The notes: generated by a model not told the origin, from the letters alone. 64,000 nucleotides of DNA from Kitasatospora acidiphila (GCF_006636205.1 NZ_VIGB01000003.1:1984001-2048000), one strand, 5' to 3'. Shown: positions 47,401 to 55,850, counted from the stretch's first letter. Program-made: numbers and translations.

Positions 47401-50143
47401 GGTTGCTGATCGCGCACTGGATGCCGAGGCTCACGATGGCCTGGAACCAGTTGCAGTACCACTCCGGCACCCCGAAGCCGGTGTCGATCTTCGTGCTGAA
47501 GTGTGCCGTCGGATCCTTCGCGTCGGCGGCCGCCAGGCTCGGCCAGTTGCCCGCGATCGGCTTGGGACCGTTGAGCACCTGGTCGATGCTGCCGATGTTG
47601 GCCTGCACCAGGACGTACTGGTCGTTCTTGAAGAAGTACACCTCGTTGTCGCGCACCGAGAGCGCCGAGTCGATGCCGTTGCCGAAGAGCGCCTTCAGTT
47701 CGGGCGTCTTGCACAGGCTGGTCCAGCCGGTGCAGATGTCCCACGGACCGTTGACCCGGGTGTCGTTGGTGGTACCCGGCGTGACGTTGTTGATCCGGAT
47801 GTACTGGTTGCCGCTGAACAGGTAGGCCTCGCCCTTGTGGTCGGGCAGCGAGAACGCCGCGTCGACCTTGTCGGCGAACGGGGTGCCGCGCAGGCTCGGC
47901 CAGTTGTCGGCGATGTTCTTGATCCCCGCGTCCGCTCCGCCGACGATCGCGCTGCCTGCGTTGAGCTTGTCGAAGGTCACCCGGGCGTACTTGTCGCCGT
48001 GGAAGAAGTAGGCCTCGTTGTCGGCGACCGAGAGGGTGGCGTCGATGCCGCGCCCCGAACCCGGCCGCACCCGCACCCCCTCGGGGCCCTGGCCGGGCGT
48101 GTTGGTGCAGCGGAAGTCGGTGTCCGCACCGGGCGAGGAAGCGACCAGTTGACTCAGGCAGGCGCTCAGCACCTGCTGCCCGTACGCGTTGGGGTGCAGC
48201 GCCTCCTGCTGGTCGCCCTGCGACTGCCACCCCAGGTTCTGCGTCCAGTCCTTCAAGTACGGCACCCAGCGCACCCATTCGGCCTGGGCCGCGGGCAGCG
48301 GGCTGGTCGGGCTGTTGGCCGAGGTCGCCTGCTGGGCGGCGCCGGCACACAACTCGTGCCCGGCGAAGGCGTCCTGGAGGTCCAGGAAGGTGGCGCCGCC
48401 GGCCCGGGCGGTCTGCTGCAGCATGTTGGAGATCCGCGGGATGACCGAGTCGTGCGCCCAGTCCGAGTCGTCGTCGTTGAACGGGCAGCCGCCCGAGTTG
48501 TAGCGGCTGCCCAGGGTCTGCCGGTACCGGTTGTCGGTGCTGCGGGGCAGCGCCTGGGGATACGACTGCAGCACCAGGGTGTAGCTGCCGTCCGGGTAGC
48601 CGGCCTGCTGCATGGTGCTGCGCACCGCCTGCAGGGTCGCGGTCACCTTGTTCTGCACCGTGGACAACCCCGAGGCGAAGGTGGCCTCCTGGCTGCTGTT
48701 GCAGTGCGTCCGCAGCGGGTAGAGGTACGCCTTGCCGCACTCGGCCACGATGCCGGAGAAGTTGAGGTCGTTGCCGCCCACCGACAGCACCACGGTCTTG
48801 ACCTGGTAGTCCTGGGCGAGCTGCGCGAGTTGCGCGACTTGTGGATCCTCGTCCTTGAAAGAGCTGCTGGTCACGGCGTCCGTGGTGGCCCCCGAACAGG
48901 CCAGGTTGAAGCGCTGATCGGGCGCCGCGCCGTCGATGTCGGCTCCCGCGATCTCCGAACCCGCCGACCGGTCGCAGCCGTTGCCGATGCCGTACGAGGT
49001 GACGTCGTAGACCTGGCCGAGGTCGTGGTCGCAGGCGTCCGGGCCGGTGCAGTTCGCGGCGGCTAGGTCGGTTCCCCAAGCATGGCCGGTCGCCCAGGTG
49101 TTGGCGTTGCCTTCCCAGCGGCCGCCCTCGCCCGAGATGTAGCTGTCGCCCAGCGCCACGGTGGCGGGCGGCCGCTGGTCAGGGCAGGCAGGACCGGCGG
49201 TGTCGAGCAGGCTCATCGGGCGCGGCGCCGTCACGCAGACGGCGGAGTTCACCTGAGCGGTGGAGAAGACCACGGGGTAGTGGTCGGACCCGTACTGGCT
49301 GTCGAGCCGGGTGGCGTGGTAACCGGCTGCCGCGTTCTTGGCCACCGCGTAGTCGAGCTCTGCCCTGCTCTGGCCCTTCCGGTAGGTGTCCTTGCCGGAG
49401 GCGTAGACCTTCTCGTCGGGGCCCCAGGTGAACGTCGAGTTCAGCGGCTTCTCGCGATTCACTGCAGCGGGCGTCATGCTTGGCTTGGGGTTGGGGAGGC
49501 GGTTGAAATCGCCCATCGCAGCCCAGTGCTGCAGGTGCTTGCCGTCGAGGATCTCGCTGAGGTCGGAGACGATCAGGTCCGAGTTGTTGTTGCCACGCGG
49601 CTTGGTACTGGTCGCGTGGGCGCTGAAGAACCAGGTGTCGCCCAACTGGATTCCGAGGACGGGGAAGGAGTTATCCTTCTTGTCCTCGGGATGCAGGTCC
49701 GGCCTGAAGATCATCAGCCGGTCCGCTCCGACCTGGGTGTCGCTGATGAACACCACTGAGCGGTTGCCGATTCCGGGTGTCTTGACCCGGTAGACGTAGT
49801 AGATGGTTCCACCGGCCACCGGAGTCAACTGGGAGGTCTCGACGGTCCAGGTCACTGCGGCATCACGCGCGTCCACAACTGCCAGAGGCTGCTGCGCGGC
49901 TCCGGGCAGAGGGTCGTCGCGCACCTCCTGGAGAGCCATCAGGTTCAGGTTCAGCGCCTGTATCAGTTGGGGCGCGGTGCTGCTCAGCCGATCCCCCTTG
50001 GCCGCGATGTTCCAGGTGGCCACGCGGTAGTCCGAGACGGCGGCGGAGGCCGGCACAGCAGGCAGCAGGAGCGCCTGCACGAGACCGAGGAGCAGGCTGA
50101 GGGTGAGGCTGACGGTCAGCCAGACGGTGCTGGGCCGGCGCAA
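44483..50143 (-). CDS. Secreted multidomain protein: CdtB-like nuclease, SGNH esterase, hemopexin, GH18 chitinase, CBMs
   Basis: This 1886-residue exported protein is an evident fusion. Signal peptide: residues 1-35 (RRPSTVWLTVSLTLSLLLGL ending PASA-A). Residues ~38-295: DNase I/CdtB-like domain with VATWNIA, LMALQEVRDD, GIQLGDTWFFSAHA, MGDFNRLP and SDHYPVVF, which together keep the catalytic Asn, Glu, two His and Asp. Residues ~325-665: SGNH hydrolase (ALGDSYISGEG, SVGGNDLNFSG, LHPNAYG). Residues ~690-975: hemopexin-like repeats (GIDATLSVADNEAYFFHGDKYARV and three more). Residues ~1035-1575: GH18 chitinase with the acid in FDGVDIDYEYPD. Residues ~1585-1886: carbohydrate-binding modules, a ricin-like segment and a CBM5/12 tail. 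TTG 50143 (GGAGAG upstream) gives the clean signal peptide; GTG 50218 is the alternative. It looks like a chitin-targeted toxin. No partner subunits are adjacent. Confidence 0.9.
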   Translation of the reverse strand: MRRPSTVWLTVSLTLSLLLGLVQALLLPAVPASAAVSDYRVATWNIAAKGDRLSSTAPQLIQALNLNLMALQEVRDDPLPGAAQQPLAVVDARDAAVTWTVETSQLTPVAGGTIYYVYRVKTPGIGNRSVVFISDTQVGADRLMIFRPDLHPEDKKDNSFPVLGIQLGDTWFFSAHATSTKPRGNNNSDLIVSDLSEILDGKHLQHWAAMGDFNRLPNPKPSMTPAAVNREKPLNSTFTWGPDEKVYASGKDTYRKGQSRAELDYAVAKNAAAGYHATRLDSQYGSDHYPVVFSTAQVNSAVCVTAPRPMSLLDTAGPACPDQRPPATVALGDSYISGEGGRWEGNANTWATGHAWGTDLAAANCTGPDACDHDLGQVYDVTSYGIGNGCDRSAGSEIAGADIDGAAPDQRFNLACSGATTDAVTSSSFKDEDPQVAQLAQLAQDYQVKTVVLSVGGNDLNFSGIVAECGKAYLYPLRTHCNSSQEATFASGLSTVQNKVTATLQAVRSTMQQAGYPDGSYTLVLQSYPQALPRSTDNRYRQTLGSRYNSGGCPFNDDDSDWAHDSVIPRISNMLQQTARAGGATFLDLQDAFAGHELCAGAAQQATSANSPTSPLPAAQAEWVRWVPYLKDWTQNLGWQSQGDQQEALHPNAYGQQVLSACLSQLVASSPGADTDFRCTNTPGQGPEGVRVRPGSGRGIDATLSVADNEAYFFHGDKYARVTFDKLNAGSAIVGGADAGIKNIADNWPSLRGTPFADKVDAAFSLPDHKGEAYLFSGNQYIRINNVTPGTTNDTRVNGPWDICTGWTSLCKTPELKALFGNGIDSALSVRDNEVYFFKNDQYVLVQANIGSIDQVLNGPKPIAGNWPSLAAADAKDPTAHFSTKIDTGFGVPEWYCNWFQAIVSLGIQCAISNHPGYAAFFSGGKYAVTSVVPGTTDDKLLYGPTRIRDTWTALRNTIFDDQPDAGTALARSMITGPSPGADGDPNGPGPFSTNPADQPGCRPDGMTPTDGVNTPYCLRYDNTGRELLGTAHQRRVVGYFTGWRTGKNGQHMYLPSSIPWGQLTHVNYAFAHLDNNQLSVGPDGPDNPATGMTWPGVPGAETDPTLPYQGNLNLLTKYKKQHPRVRTLISVGGWAETGGVLNPDGSRTGNGGLYTLTTNQDGSVNQPAIDTFADSAVAFIRHYGFDGVDIDYEYPDALPNTGNPADWSVSNPRRPGLTAGYTALMKTLRQKLDAAAAADQHYYELTAAGSSSGYLLRGMADNSALQYLDFVNDMSYDFHGSWNRYVGPNAPLYDDGRDAELTAAGIYDTAHNPEYQQEGYFNTDWSYHYYRGALQSGRINVGVPYYTRGWDHVTGGVGNGLWGTSDLPDQSQCPQGTGSNGGTVACGSGAKGVDNLWHDSNPDGTELGAGSNPMWHAKNLERGITPSYLPRYGLDPTDPANQPSGYSRQWDDTLKAGWLWNDAKKTFLSTEDEQAISTKAQYVKDNGIGGMTIWELGGDYDCPAQGECAPGYTLTNLIGSTLSGAAPYGNTRADQALPQQTIAVTAQLVNYPTDLADMWPMQPTLRITNNTGSALSAGTQLSFDIPTSTTPLLKDAAWHPMTGVAPGRSGPNTGGLGADFHRVTITLGYCEDIQPGKSRDIGIKYYLPITGPANFTITIGGTQYGLAQDNRQGTTLVQPTAPGSTGCQAEPWDAARTYNPALAPFALWHTGNLWKVQDVNSGNVIDHPGDWTTAHLVDSQAGNGNQLWNVVEDGGTGRYRIKSSTGGHEQCLGADGQLADLSVRDCDLSSGQWWQLFDDQGNRLSGGVPADGKAFSLRSEAGSVAEPFNSGVLPGTRIVAGAGDGSTRTVVSSNGYYWKAKYWTKGNVPDATDPNNAWTRLGPVS

Positions 50144-50351
50144 ATGGCTCTCCAGGGCACGAGCAGGGGATCCGGCCGGTCGGCCGCAACCACCACACCC
50201 AACCGGGCCCGGCTCCACAGCTGGTCAACGATGGGTGAACGAAGCGCCGGGCTCCTGCCTGGCGGGCGTGCGATAGGTTGCCAGCCGTGACCGACCGCTG
50301 ATGCGACACGTCGTCAGGGTCCCAACGGCCGGCTAGGGGGTTTTGCGGGGT

Positions 50352-51623
50352 ATGGGCGAGGATCCACTCGTCACGGCGGTGCGGAGCGGGGACGAGGACG
50401 CGGTCAGGGTGCTGCTGGAGGACGGGGCGGATCCCGATCACGTCGACGAGCAGGGCAACCCCGTACTCTGCCTGGCCATAAGCGCGTTCAGCTCGTCGGT
50501 CGCCGGCTACCTGGTGGCGGGCGGCGCGGATGCGGTCCGCCGGCTGCCCGACGGGACCACCCCGCTGCTGCGGGCCGTCGACAGCGGCTCCATCGGTCTC
50601 GTCCACTGCCTGCTCGGCGAAGCGGCCCTGCTCGGCGAGGCCACCCGCGCGGAACTGCTGGCACGCGCCCGGCAGTGGCACGAAACCGGCCCGGTCGCCA
50701 TGCTGCGCCAGCAGACCGGCTCCCCGGGCCCGGTCGAGCGGGTCCGGGTCCGGGACCGGGAGTGGTCCACCGAGTACCACGAGATCCGGCTCGGCGGAAC
50801 GACCGTCCGCGACGGGCACCCGGGGATCCTCACCCTCGTCGAGAAGCACCTCGGACTACGCCCGGGAGTCGGCGAGTTGGCCGCCCGCGCGTGCGCCCTC
50901 GAGTACCCCGACCGGGAGCACGCCGCCTGGTGGGAGATCACCGGCACCCTTGCCGAGAGGCAGGACGACGCCACGTGGCAGGCTGCGGCGGCCCTGCGAG
51001 CCCACCCCGATCCCCTGCACCGCCGCTTCGGCGCGGAGGTCCTGGTCTCACTCGTGCTCGGTGATCCCCTGTCCGACGCCCCGAGCCCGTTCGACCTGCG
51101 CACGCTGGAGTTCTTCCTCGGCTGGGCGCCGGCGGAGGGGCACCCGGACGTCCTGGCGGAGCTCCTGGCCGGCCTGGGCCACCATGACGACCCGAGGATC
51201 GAGCCCCTGGGCCTCACGTACCTCGCCCACCCTGCCTCGCAGGTGCGCGCCCAGGTGCCCGCGACCCTGGAACGCACGCTCTCGGGCCGCCCGGACCGGT
51301 GGACCTACACCCCCGAGGGGCTGGACGCCATGCTCGTACTGGCCCGGGACACCGATGCCTCCGTTCGCAGACTCGTCGCCCACCAGCTCGCGGAGAGCCG
51401 GGATCCGGCGCCCGCCATCGGGGACGCCCTGGCCGAACTCCTCGACGCGGAGGACCAGATGACCCGCATCTGGGCCGCTTTCGGACTCGCCGAACGGGAT
51501 GATCCGCGCTGCCTCGACGCCGCCGCCCGGGTGGGCCCCGTCGACGACCGCCAGGCCTGGTCCTGGATCCTCGACGCACCCTCGCGGTACGAGCAGCGCC
51601 AGGGGCCCACCACAACCGAGTAG
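50352..51623 (+). CDS. Ankyrin/HEAT-repeat protein
   Basis: This 423-residue soluble protein starts with ankyrin repeats (DPLVTAVRSGDEDAVRVLLEDGADPDHVDEQGNPVLCLAI, DGTTPLLRAVDSGSIGLVHCLLG). The second half has HEAT-like helical repeats (PDVLAELLAGLGHHDDPRIEPLGLTYLAHPASQVRAQV, DTDASVRRLVAHQLAESRDPAPAIGDALAELL). Both are protein-interaction scaffolds; no enzyme domain is seen. ATG 50352 is used, but TTG 50343 is in frame. It is divergent from the giant secreted protein, so an immunity or regulatory link is conceivable but unsupported. Confidence 0.8.
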   Translation: MGEDPLVTAVRSGDEDAVRVLLEDGADPDHVDEQGNPVLCLAISAFSSSVAGYLVAGGADAVRRLPDGTTPLLRAVDSGSIGLVHCLLGEAALLGEATRAELLARARQWHETGPVAMLRQQTGSPGPVERVRVRDREWSTEYHEIRLGGTTVRDGHPGILTLVEKHLGLRPGVGELAARACALEYPDREHAAWWEITGTLAERQDDATWQAAAALRAHPDPLHRRFGAEVLVSLVLGDPLSDAPSPFDLRTLEFFLGWAPAEGHPDVLAELLAGLGHHDDPRIEPLGLTYLAHPASQVRAQVPATLERTLSGRPDRWTYTPEGLDAMLVLARDTDASVRRLVAHQLAESRDPAPAIGDALAELLDAEDQMTRIWAAFGLAERDDPRCLDAAARVGPVDDRQAWSWILDAPSRYEQRQGPTTTE

Positions 51624-51697
51624 CGAGCGCTCGCCCTACGGCCCGCCGCGTGCCCGCACCGGCCCCGGGGACGAGACCGTCCGATCCATGCGTCGGG

Positions 51698-51961
51698 TCA
51701 GCGGCGCCCGCGGTTGTGGCCTTGCCCGAGCCGTCGGGGCGTTCGCCAGGCGGCGAACAGGATGCCGGCAGCGCCGATGACCGCCTGAAGCGCCTCCGTG
51801 CCGGCCAGCAGGCAGACCGAGGTGCACACGGCCAGGATCGACATGAGGGCGATCAGGTCGAGCCAGCGGTGGTCCGGGCCCGCGTTGGACTCCCGGACGG
51901 ACTCCGGGACGGACTCAGGAGCGGCGTGCCCGTCCTGCGGCGACTGAACTTGCGTCGACAC
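51698..51961 (-). CDS. Small membrane protein
   Basis: This 87-residue protein is not recognised. It has an acidic N-terminal tail (PQDGHAAPESVPESVRES), two hydrophobic helices (LIALMSILAVCTSVCLLA and ALQAVIGAAGILFAAW) and a basic C-terminus. The GTG at 51961 follows GGGAGGA at good distance. It is probably a real small membrane protein of unknown role. Confidence 0.6.
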   Translation of the reverse strand: MSTQVQSPQDGHAAPESVPESVRESNAGPDHRWLDLIALMSILAVCTSVCLLAGTEALQAVIGAAGILFAAWRTPRRLGQGHNRGRR

Positions 51962-52266
51962 TGCTGTCCTCCCACGGTCGGGAAGGCAGGCCCCGAGGAG
52001 TTCAGCCCCGCAAACCAAACAGCCGCATCGCGCCGCATGTCTCGTGGGGTTACTTCCCCGGCTTCCATCGCTCGCGCGACGAAGCCTGCCCCCCAAAGAT
52101 CATGCAGCCGAGCGGCTACACACCCATGATGGAAGCGCACTTCTGACGCCACGTCAACCCCGGCCCTGGGGGCCGCCCTCACGATCCCAGCAGCAGGCGA
52201 GCGCGAGTTCCGAGGGCCGCAGCGTCCGAACCGTTCACAAGCTGAGGCGGCACCGGTTGCAGGAGC
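51962..52266. other. Gene-free stretch
   Basis: No convincing coding sequence is present. It contains a short hairpin GGGG-TTACTT-CCCC (52044-52057) that recalls the top of the Y-RNA elements but lacks their other blocks, and a GGCCCTGGGGGCC inverted repeat near 52170. Nothing else was recognised. Confidence 0.4.
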
Positions 52267-53118
52267 TCAGTGACGGTACGCGGCTGTCGCGATCTCGATG
52301 AAGGAACGGATCAACGGGTTGGCGTCGCCTTCGTTCCACACCGCCACCACTCGGCTCGGCAGCATGTCGATCAGCGGCACCGCGGCCAACTCCGCGGGCA
52401 GGTCGTGCCCGAGCGGGGCCAGGCCGACCGTGCCGTTCCACAGCACGGCGTGCAGGCATTCCTGGACGGCTCGCACCACCGGGCCCTCACGCGGCCTGCC
52501 GCCGTTCCAGTACGCCTGCCAGACGGGGTCGGTGCCCTGCGGGAACTGGAACCAGCGGCGGTCGCTCAGCTCGGCCAGCCGCAGCCGGTCGCGGCGGGCC
52601 AGCGGATCGTCGGCGCGCAGGACCACGCCGACCGGATCGGTGCGCAGCGCCCGCACTGTCAGAGCGGTCTCGTCGAACGGCGCCCGGGTCAGGGCGACGT
52701 CGACCAGTCCGGCGCGCAGCCCGCAGGTCGGGTCGGTCAGATCGGTGTCGCGGATGCGGATGTCGATGCCGGGGTGGCTCCGGCGGTAGGCGGCGGCCAG
52801 CCTGGACACGCCCGGGTCGGTGCCGTCGCCCAGGATGCCGACGGTGATGGTCGCGACGCCGGCTGCGGCGCTCACGCGGACGCGGACGCGGTCGGCGTGG
52901 TCGAGCAGGGCCCGCGCCTCGTCGAGCAGCACCGCGCCCACGGGAGTGAGCGTCACGCCGACCGGCGAGCGGGCGAACAGCAGGGCCCCGACATCAGCTT
53001 CCAACTGCTTGATCGCCCGACTCAGCGGCGGCTGGCTCATGTGCAGTCGGGTGGCGGCCCGGCCGAAGTGGAGTTCCTCGGCGACGGCCACGAAGTAGCG
53101 CAAGGTCCGTAGCTCCAC
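52267..53118 (-). CDS. LysR-family transcriptional regulator 1
   Basis: This 283-residue LTTR has the N-terminal HTH ELRTLRYFVAVAEELHFGRAATRLHMSQPPLSRAIKQLEADVGALLF. The effector-binding domain follows (ITVGILGDGTDPGVSRLAAAYRRSHPGIDIRI, then GLAPLGHDLPAELAAVPL). The GTG at 53118 fits the family start. TATCGT lies 6 bp upstream (53130-53125) with no ribosome site, so it is probably leaderless. The next gene upstream, a membrane protein, is divergent and is a candidate target. Confidence 0.9.
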   Translation of the reverse strand: MELRTLRYFVAVAEELHFGRAATRLHMSQPPLSRAIKQLEADVGALLFARSPVGVTLTPVGAVLLDEARALLDHADRVRVRVSAAAGVATITVGILGDGTDPGVSRLAAAYRRSHPGIDIRIRDTDLTDPTCGLRAGLVDVALTRAPFDETALTVRALRTDPVGVVLRADDPLARRDRLRLAELSDRRWFQFPQGTDPVWQAYWNGGRPREGPVVRAVQECLHAVLWNGTVGLAPLGHDLPAELAAVPLIDMLPSRVVAVWNEGDANPLIRSFIEIATAAYRH

Positions 53119-53315
53119 GCTGCAACGATACCCACGGGGTATGGGCGCCGCGGGATGGGCCTTGGACACTGGCAGGCTCCCGGCGGTGCACTTGTGAGCA
53201 TGACCGAAGAAGCCGGCAGTCGGCCGCCAGGGCGACCGACGGTTAGCTCTCGTGGGGGATCCTGATCGTGCGCGGAGCCGACGCACTGCAGTTGGGCGTC
53301 AGCGAGGGTGGAGCC

Positions 53316-53846
53316 ATGCCGATCACCCGTCTCGCCATTCCGCTCGGCGACACCGAGTGCCCCGTCCCCGTCTGGGCCCTGCGGCTCGCCAAGGCCCTCC
53401 CGTTCGTCGTGCTGCCGCACTGCTTGTGGCGGCTCCCGTTCGCTGTCGACTTCACGATGGGGCAGGTCGACCCGCACCGCACGCCCATGCCCTGGTGGGC
53501 GCCGGGCTACGTCGTCGGGCTCAGTGTGCTCACCGAGGCGCTGTGCCTGCTGAGCACTGGGCTGGTGGCCGGCTGGGGCGAGCTGTTCCCGCGCTGGATC
53601 CCGTTCGTCGGCGGCCGTCGGGTGCCCCCACTCGCCGCCGTGATCCCGGCGGTCCTGGGTGGCCTGGCCCTGGTGGCGATGTTCGACCTCTACCCGTTCG
53701 CCTGGGCAGGCGTCTTGCCCGAGGTGGGATTCAGCAACGGATGGTGGATGCTCCTGGCCCGGGTGTGCATCAGCCCGGCGATGCTGTGGGGGCCAATCGT
53801 GCTGGCCCTGACCTGCGCCTACTACCGGCGACGGCGCCCTGCCTGA
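53316..53846 (+). CDS. Predicted integral membrane protein
   Basis: This 176-residue protein has about four hydrophobic helices (LPFVVLPHCLWRLPF, VVGLSVLTEALCLLSTGLVAG, VIPAVLGGLALVAMFDLYPF, ISPAMLWGPIVLALTCAYY). It has no enzymatic motif. It resembles conserved actinobacterial membrane proteins without known role. The ATG at 53316 has GAGGGTGGAG upstream; a GTG at 53268 is in frame. Confidence 0.75.
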   Translation: MPITRLAIPLGDTECPVPVWALRLAKALPFVVLPHCLWRLPFAVDFTMGQVDPHRTPMPWWAPGYVVGLSVLTEALCLLSTGLVAGWGELFPRWIPFVGGRRVPPLAAVIPAVLGGLALVAMFDLYPFAWAGVLPEVGFSNGWWMLLARVCISPAMLWGPIVLALTCAYYRRRRPA

Positions 53847-54047
53847 TGTGCCACTGGGCAAACGATTCTGACACTTCATCAGCTTTGACTCGGTGTCCTT
53901 GCCCGGCTGCCCGGACAGGGTCGGCCCTGAAATACCTCGCACGTGCTCGCCTCGTCCGGTACGGTCCGGGTTTGTCGTCACTGCTGGGAGCCCATGAGGT
54001 TCGCGTGTGGCCTCCCCGGCAGTTCCCAGGCTGAGAGCAGGTTCCTC

Positions 54048-54428
54048 ATGGCATGTCGTATCGGTGAGCTCGTGCTCGGTTGCCGCGAGCCCGAGGTGCT
54101 CGCGCGGTTCTGGTGCGAGGTCCTGGACTTCGTCGTGCTCGGTCGCGAGGCCGACGGCTCGGTGGAGATCGGGCCGCGGGAGGGGTTCGGCGGTCCGCAG
54201 CCGACGATCTTCCTCAGTCGCCGGGATGAGCCGGAGCAGGGGAAGTCCCGGCTGCACATCGACGTCAACGCCACCGACCGCGATCAGGACGCCGAGCTCG
54301 AACGCCTTCTGAAGCTCGGTGCGCGCCCGGCCGACATCGGCCAGACGGGGCAGGAGTCGTGGCACGTCCTGGCCGACCCCGAAGGCAATGAGTTCTGCCT
54401 GCTCAAGGCCCGCCTCAACCCGCTCTGA
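54048..54428 (+). CDS. VOC/glyoxalase-fold protein
   Basis: This 126-residue protein has the paired beta-alpha-beta-beta-beta units of the vicinal oxygen chelate superfamily. Landmarks are IGELVLGCREPEVLARFWCEVLDFVV, TIFLSRRDEPEQGKSRLHIDVNATD and WHVLADPEGNEFCLL, with the usual D-P-E-G-N-E-F-C end motif. The metal-ligand positions are only partly conserved, so it may bind rather than transform a ligand. The usual role for this actinobacterial type is unknown or antibiotic binding. The ATG at 54048 is chosen. Confidence 0.85.
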   Translation: MACRIGELVLGCREPEVLARFWCEVLDFVVLGREADGSVEIGPREGFGGPQPTIFLSRRDEPEQGKSRLHIDVNATDRDQDAELERLLKLGARPADIGQTGQESWHVLADPEGNEFCLLKARLNPL

Positions 54429-54521
54429 TCTCCGGTAGCGGTTCGACTCCGACAGCAGGGCGCCGACCCGTTCCGGCTGCTTGACGTCCACCGCCTGGAA
54501 CCCCACCATCACCACAGCGCG

Positions 54522-54815
54522 TCACGTCACGTCGCCCGGTGCCGTTCCGGCACCCGCCCGGTCGCGGCGTGCGGCGGGTGAGGTGGTGTGGCGGACCAGC
54601 ACGACGGCCCCGATGGCGATCCATGCGGCGTTGAGCACTGCGGACGGCCAGGCGTGATGGTAGCCGGAGTTGACAGTCAGTGCGGCGGAGCCGAGCAGGT
54701 TGAGGAGTTGGAACGCGGAGCCTGCGGCGCGGATGCGCGCGGCCGACGCGAGGGCGTAGGCGGTGAGCAGCAGCCCGGCCCCGATCCAGCCGGCGGCGGT
54801 GACTTCGGTCCCCAT
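54522..54815 (-). CDS. Small membrane protein (CBU_0592-like)
   Basis: This 97-residue protein has three helices (AAGWIGAGLLLTAYALASAARI, SAFQLLNLLGSAALTVNSGYHHAW, SAVLNAAWIAIGAVVLVRHT). The pattern matches the CBU_0592 family of small membrane proteins, whose role is unknown. Its ATG is 5 bp after the stop of the cyclase gene on the same strand, so the two form an operon. Confidence 0.75.
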   Translation of the reverse strand: MGTEVTAAGWIGAGLLLTAYALASAARIRAAGSAFQLLNLLGSAALTVNSGYHHAWPSAVLNAAWIAIGAVVLVRHTTSPAARRDRAGAGTAPGDVT

Positions 54816-54819
54816 GCGG

Positions 54820-55764
54820 CTACCGCTCCGCGCCGGGCAGCATCGCGTAGGCGCGGATCGGGAAGGTGCCCATGCCCTCGATGGCGGGCGGCGCTGCGTG
54901 GAACCGGAATCCGTCCACCGGCAGTTGCTCCAGACTGCACAGGTGTTCCACGACGGGGATGCCCGCGGCCAGCAGGGTGGTGTGCGCGGGACGGGTCGGG
55001 TCCTCGGTGTCGTCGATGTTCAGCGAGTCGATGCCCACGAGCGCGGGCCGCTGATCGGCGAGCCAGGCGGCGCCCTCAGCGGTGAGGAAGGGGTGGCCGC
55101 CCGATCCGTAGCGGTCGGTGCCCCAGTGCCGGTCCCAGCCGGTGTGGATCAGCACCGCCCGGCCGGTGACCTGGTACGGCAGCAGTGCGTCCCGGTCGAC
55201 GGCACGGCCGTGCGCACCGAGGACCCGGACCACCAGCCCGTCCAGGTCGACCAGCCCGGCGAGCGGCAGTCCCGCCAGGTCCGGCCCGTCGCCGAAGCGG
55301 TGGAAGGGGCTGTCGAGGTAGGTGCCGGTGTTCGCGACCATCGAAATCCGGCCGATGTGGAACTCGGTGCCGGGCGCGTAGTGGTCGCGGGACGCCTTTC
55401 GCGAGAGGTGGTCGCTGATCTCTGGCGTGGGCAGGCCCGGAAGGGTGACCATGCCGTGCCGGATCGGGTGGCTGAGCTCTACTACCCGGCGGCCTGCCGT
55501 CTGCGCGGCCGCCCCGCCGGTGCCGCGGCCGCCCTTGTGCGGCTCGCGCAGCGTGCGCTTGCCGCTGATGCGCACCGTGTCGACCATCAGCAGGCCGAGG
55601 TGTCGCACGAAGAGCTCGGCGATGTCGTCGTCGCCGAGGTCCGGGCCCGGCACGTCCAGCCTGAACCCCTGGGTCTGCAGGCCGCCACCGTTGGCGAACG
55701 CCACATCCGCGTCGAACTGCACGCGCCACTGCTGCCCGTCGGCACGGTCGAGGCCCTGCTCCAT
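54820..55764 (-). CDS. Cyclase-family (kynurenine-formamidase-like) hydrolase with N-terminal fusion
   Basis: This 314-residue protein begins with about 65 residues (WRVQFDADVAFANGGGLQTQGFRLDVPG, then GLLMVDTVRISGKRTL) that elsewhere occur as a separate small protein. The cyclase/KFA domain follows: ELSHPIRHGMVTLPGL, the metal motif region ANTGTYLDSPFHRFGDG, AVLIHTGWDRHWGT and VVEHLCSLEQLP. In kynurenine formamidase the motif is HxGTHxD; here Asn and Tyr replace two histidines, as in one actinobacterial subgroup. The ATG at 55764 follows GGAGACGGAG; ATG 55779 and TTG 55815 are also in frame. It is divergent from LysR 2. Confidence 0.82.
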   Translation of the reverse strand: MEQGLDRADGQQWRVQFDADVAFANGGGLQTQGFRLDVPGPDLGDDDIAELFVRHLGLLMVDTVRISGKRTLREPHKGGRGTGGAAAQTAGRRVVELSHPIRHGMVTLPGLPTPEISDHLSRKASRDHYAPGTEFHIGRISMVANTGTYLDSPFHRFGDGPDLAGLPLAGLVDLDGLVVRVLGAHGRAVDRDALLPYQVTGRAVLIHTGWDRHWGTDRYGSGGHPFLTAEGAAWLADQRPALVGIDSLNIDDTEDPTRPAHTTLLAAGIPVVEHLCSLEQLPVDGFRFHAAPPAIEGMGTFPIRAYAMLPGAER

Positions 55765-55837
55765 GTTCTCCGTCTCCATGTCCACGATGATCACTGAAGC
55801 TGTGCTGGAGAACAATCGAGGATTTCTGAAGTGCCGC

Positions 55838-55843
55838 TACAGT
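55838..55843 (+). promoter_or_regulatory. -10 box for leaderless LysR 2
   Basis: TACAGT lies 7 bp before the ATG at 55851, and no ribosome site is present. The preceding ATTTCTGAAGTGCCGCTACAGT overlaps a possible T-N11-A LysR site. Confidence 0.45.
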
Positions 55844-55850
55844 CGCGCTT

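Noticed and set aside
52044..52057. A fourth Y-RNA-like hairpin GGGGTTACTTCCCC
   Set aside because: Only the top loop resembles the Y-RNA elements. The GGTGYG block, the CCG...GATCTC block and a closing stem are absent, and no Ro gene is near.
54429..54521. Minus-strand peptide VGFQAVDVKQPERVGALLSESNRYRR between the VOC and CBU_0592-like genes
   Set aside because: It looks somewhat protein-like but is very short, has no family match I can name and runs into antisense VOC sequence.
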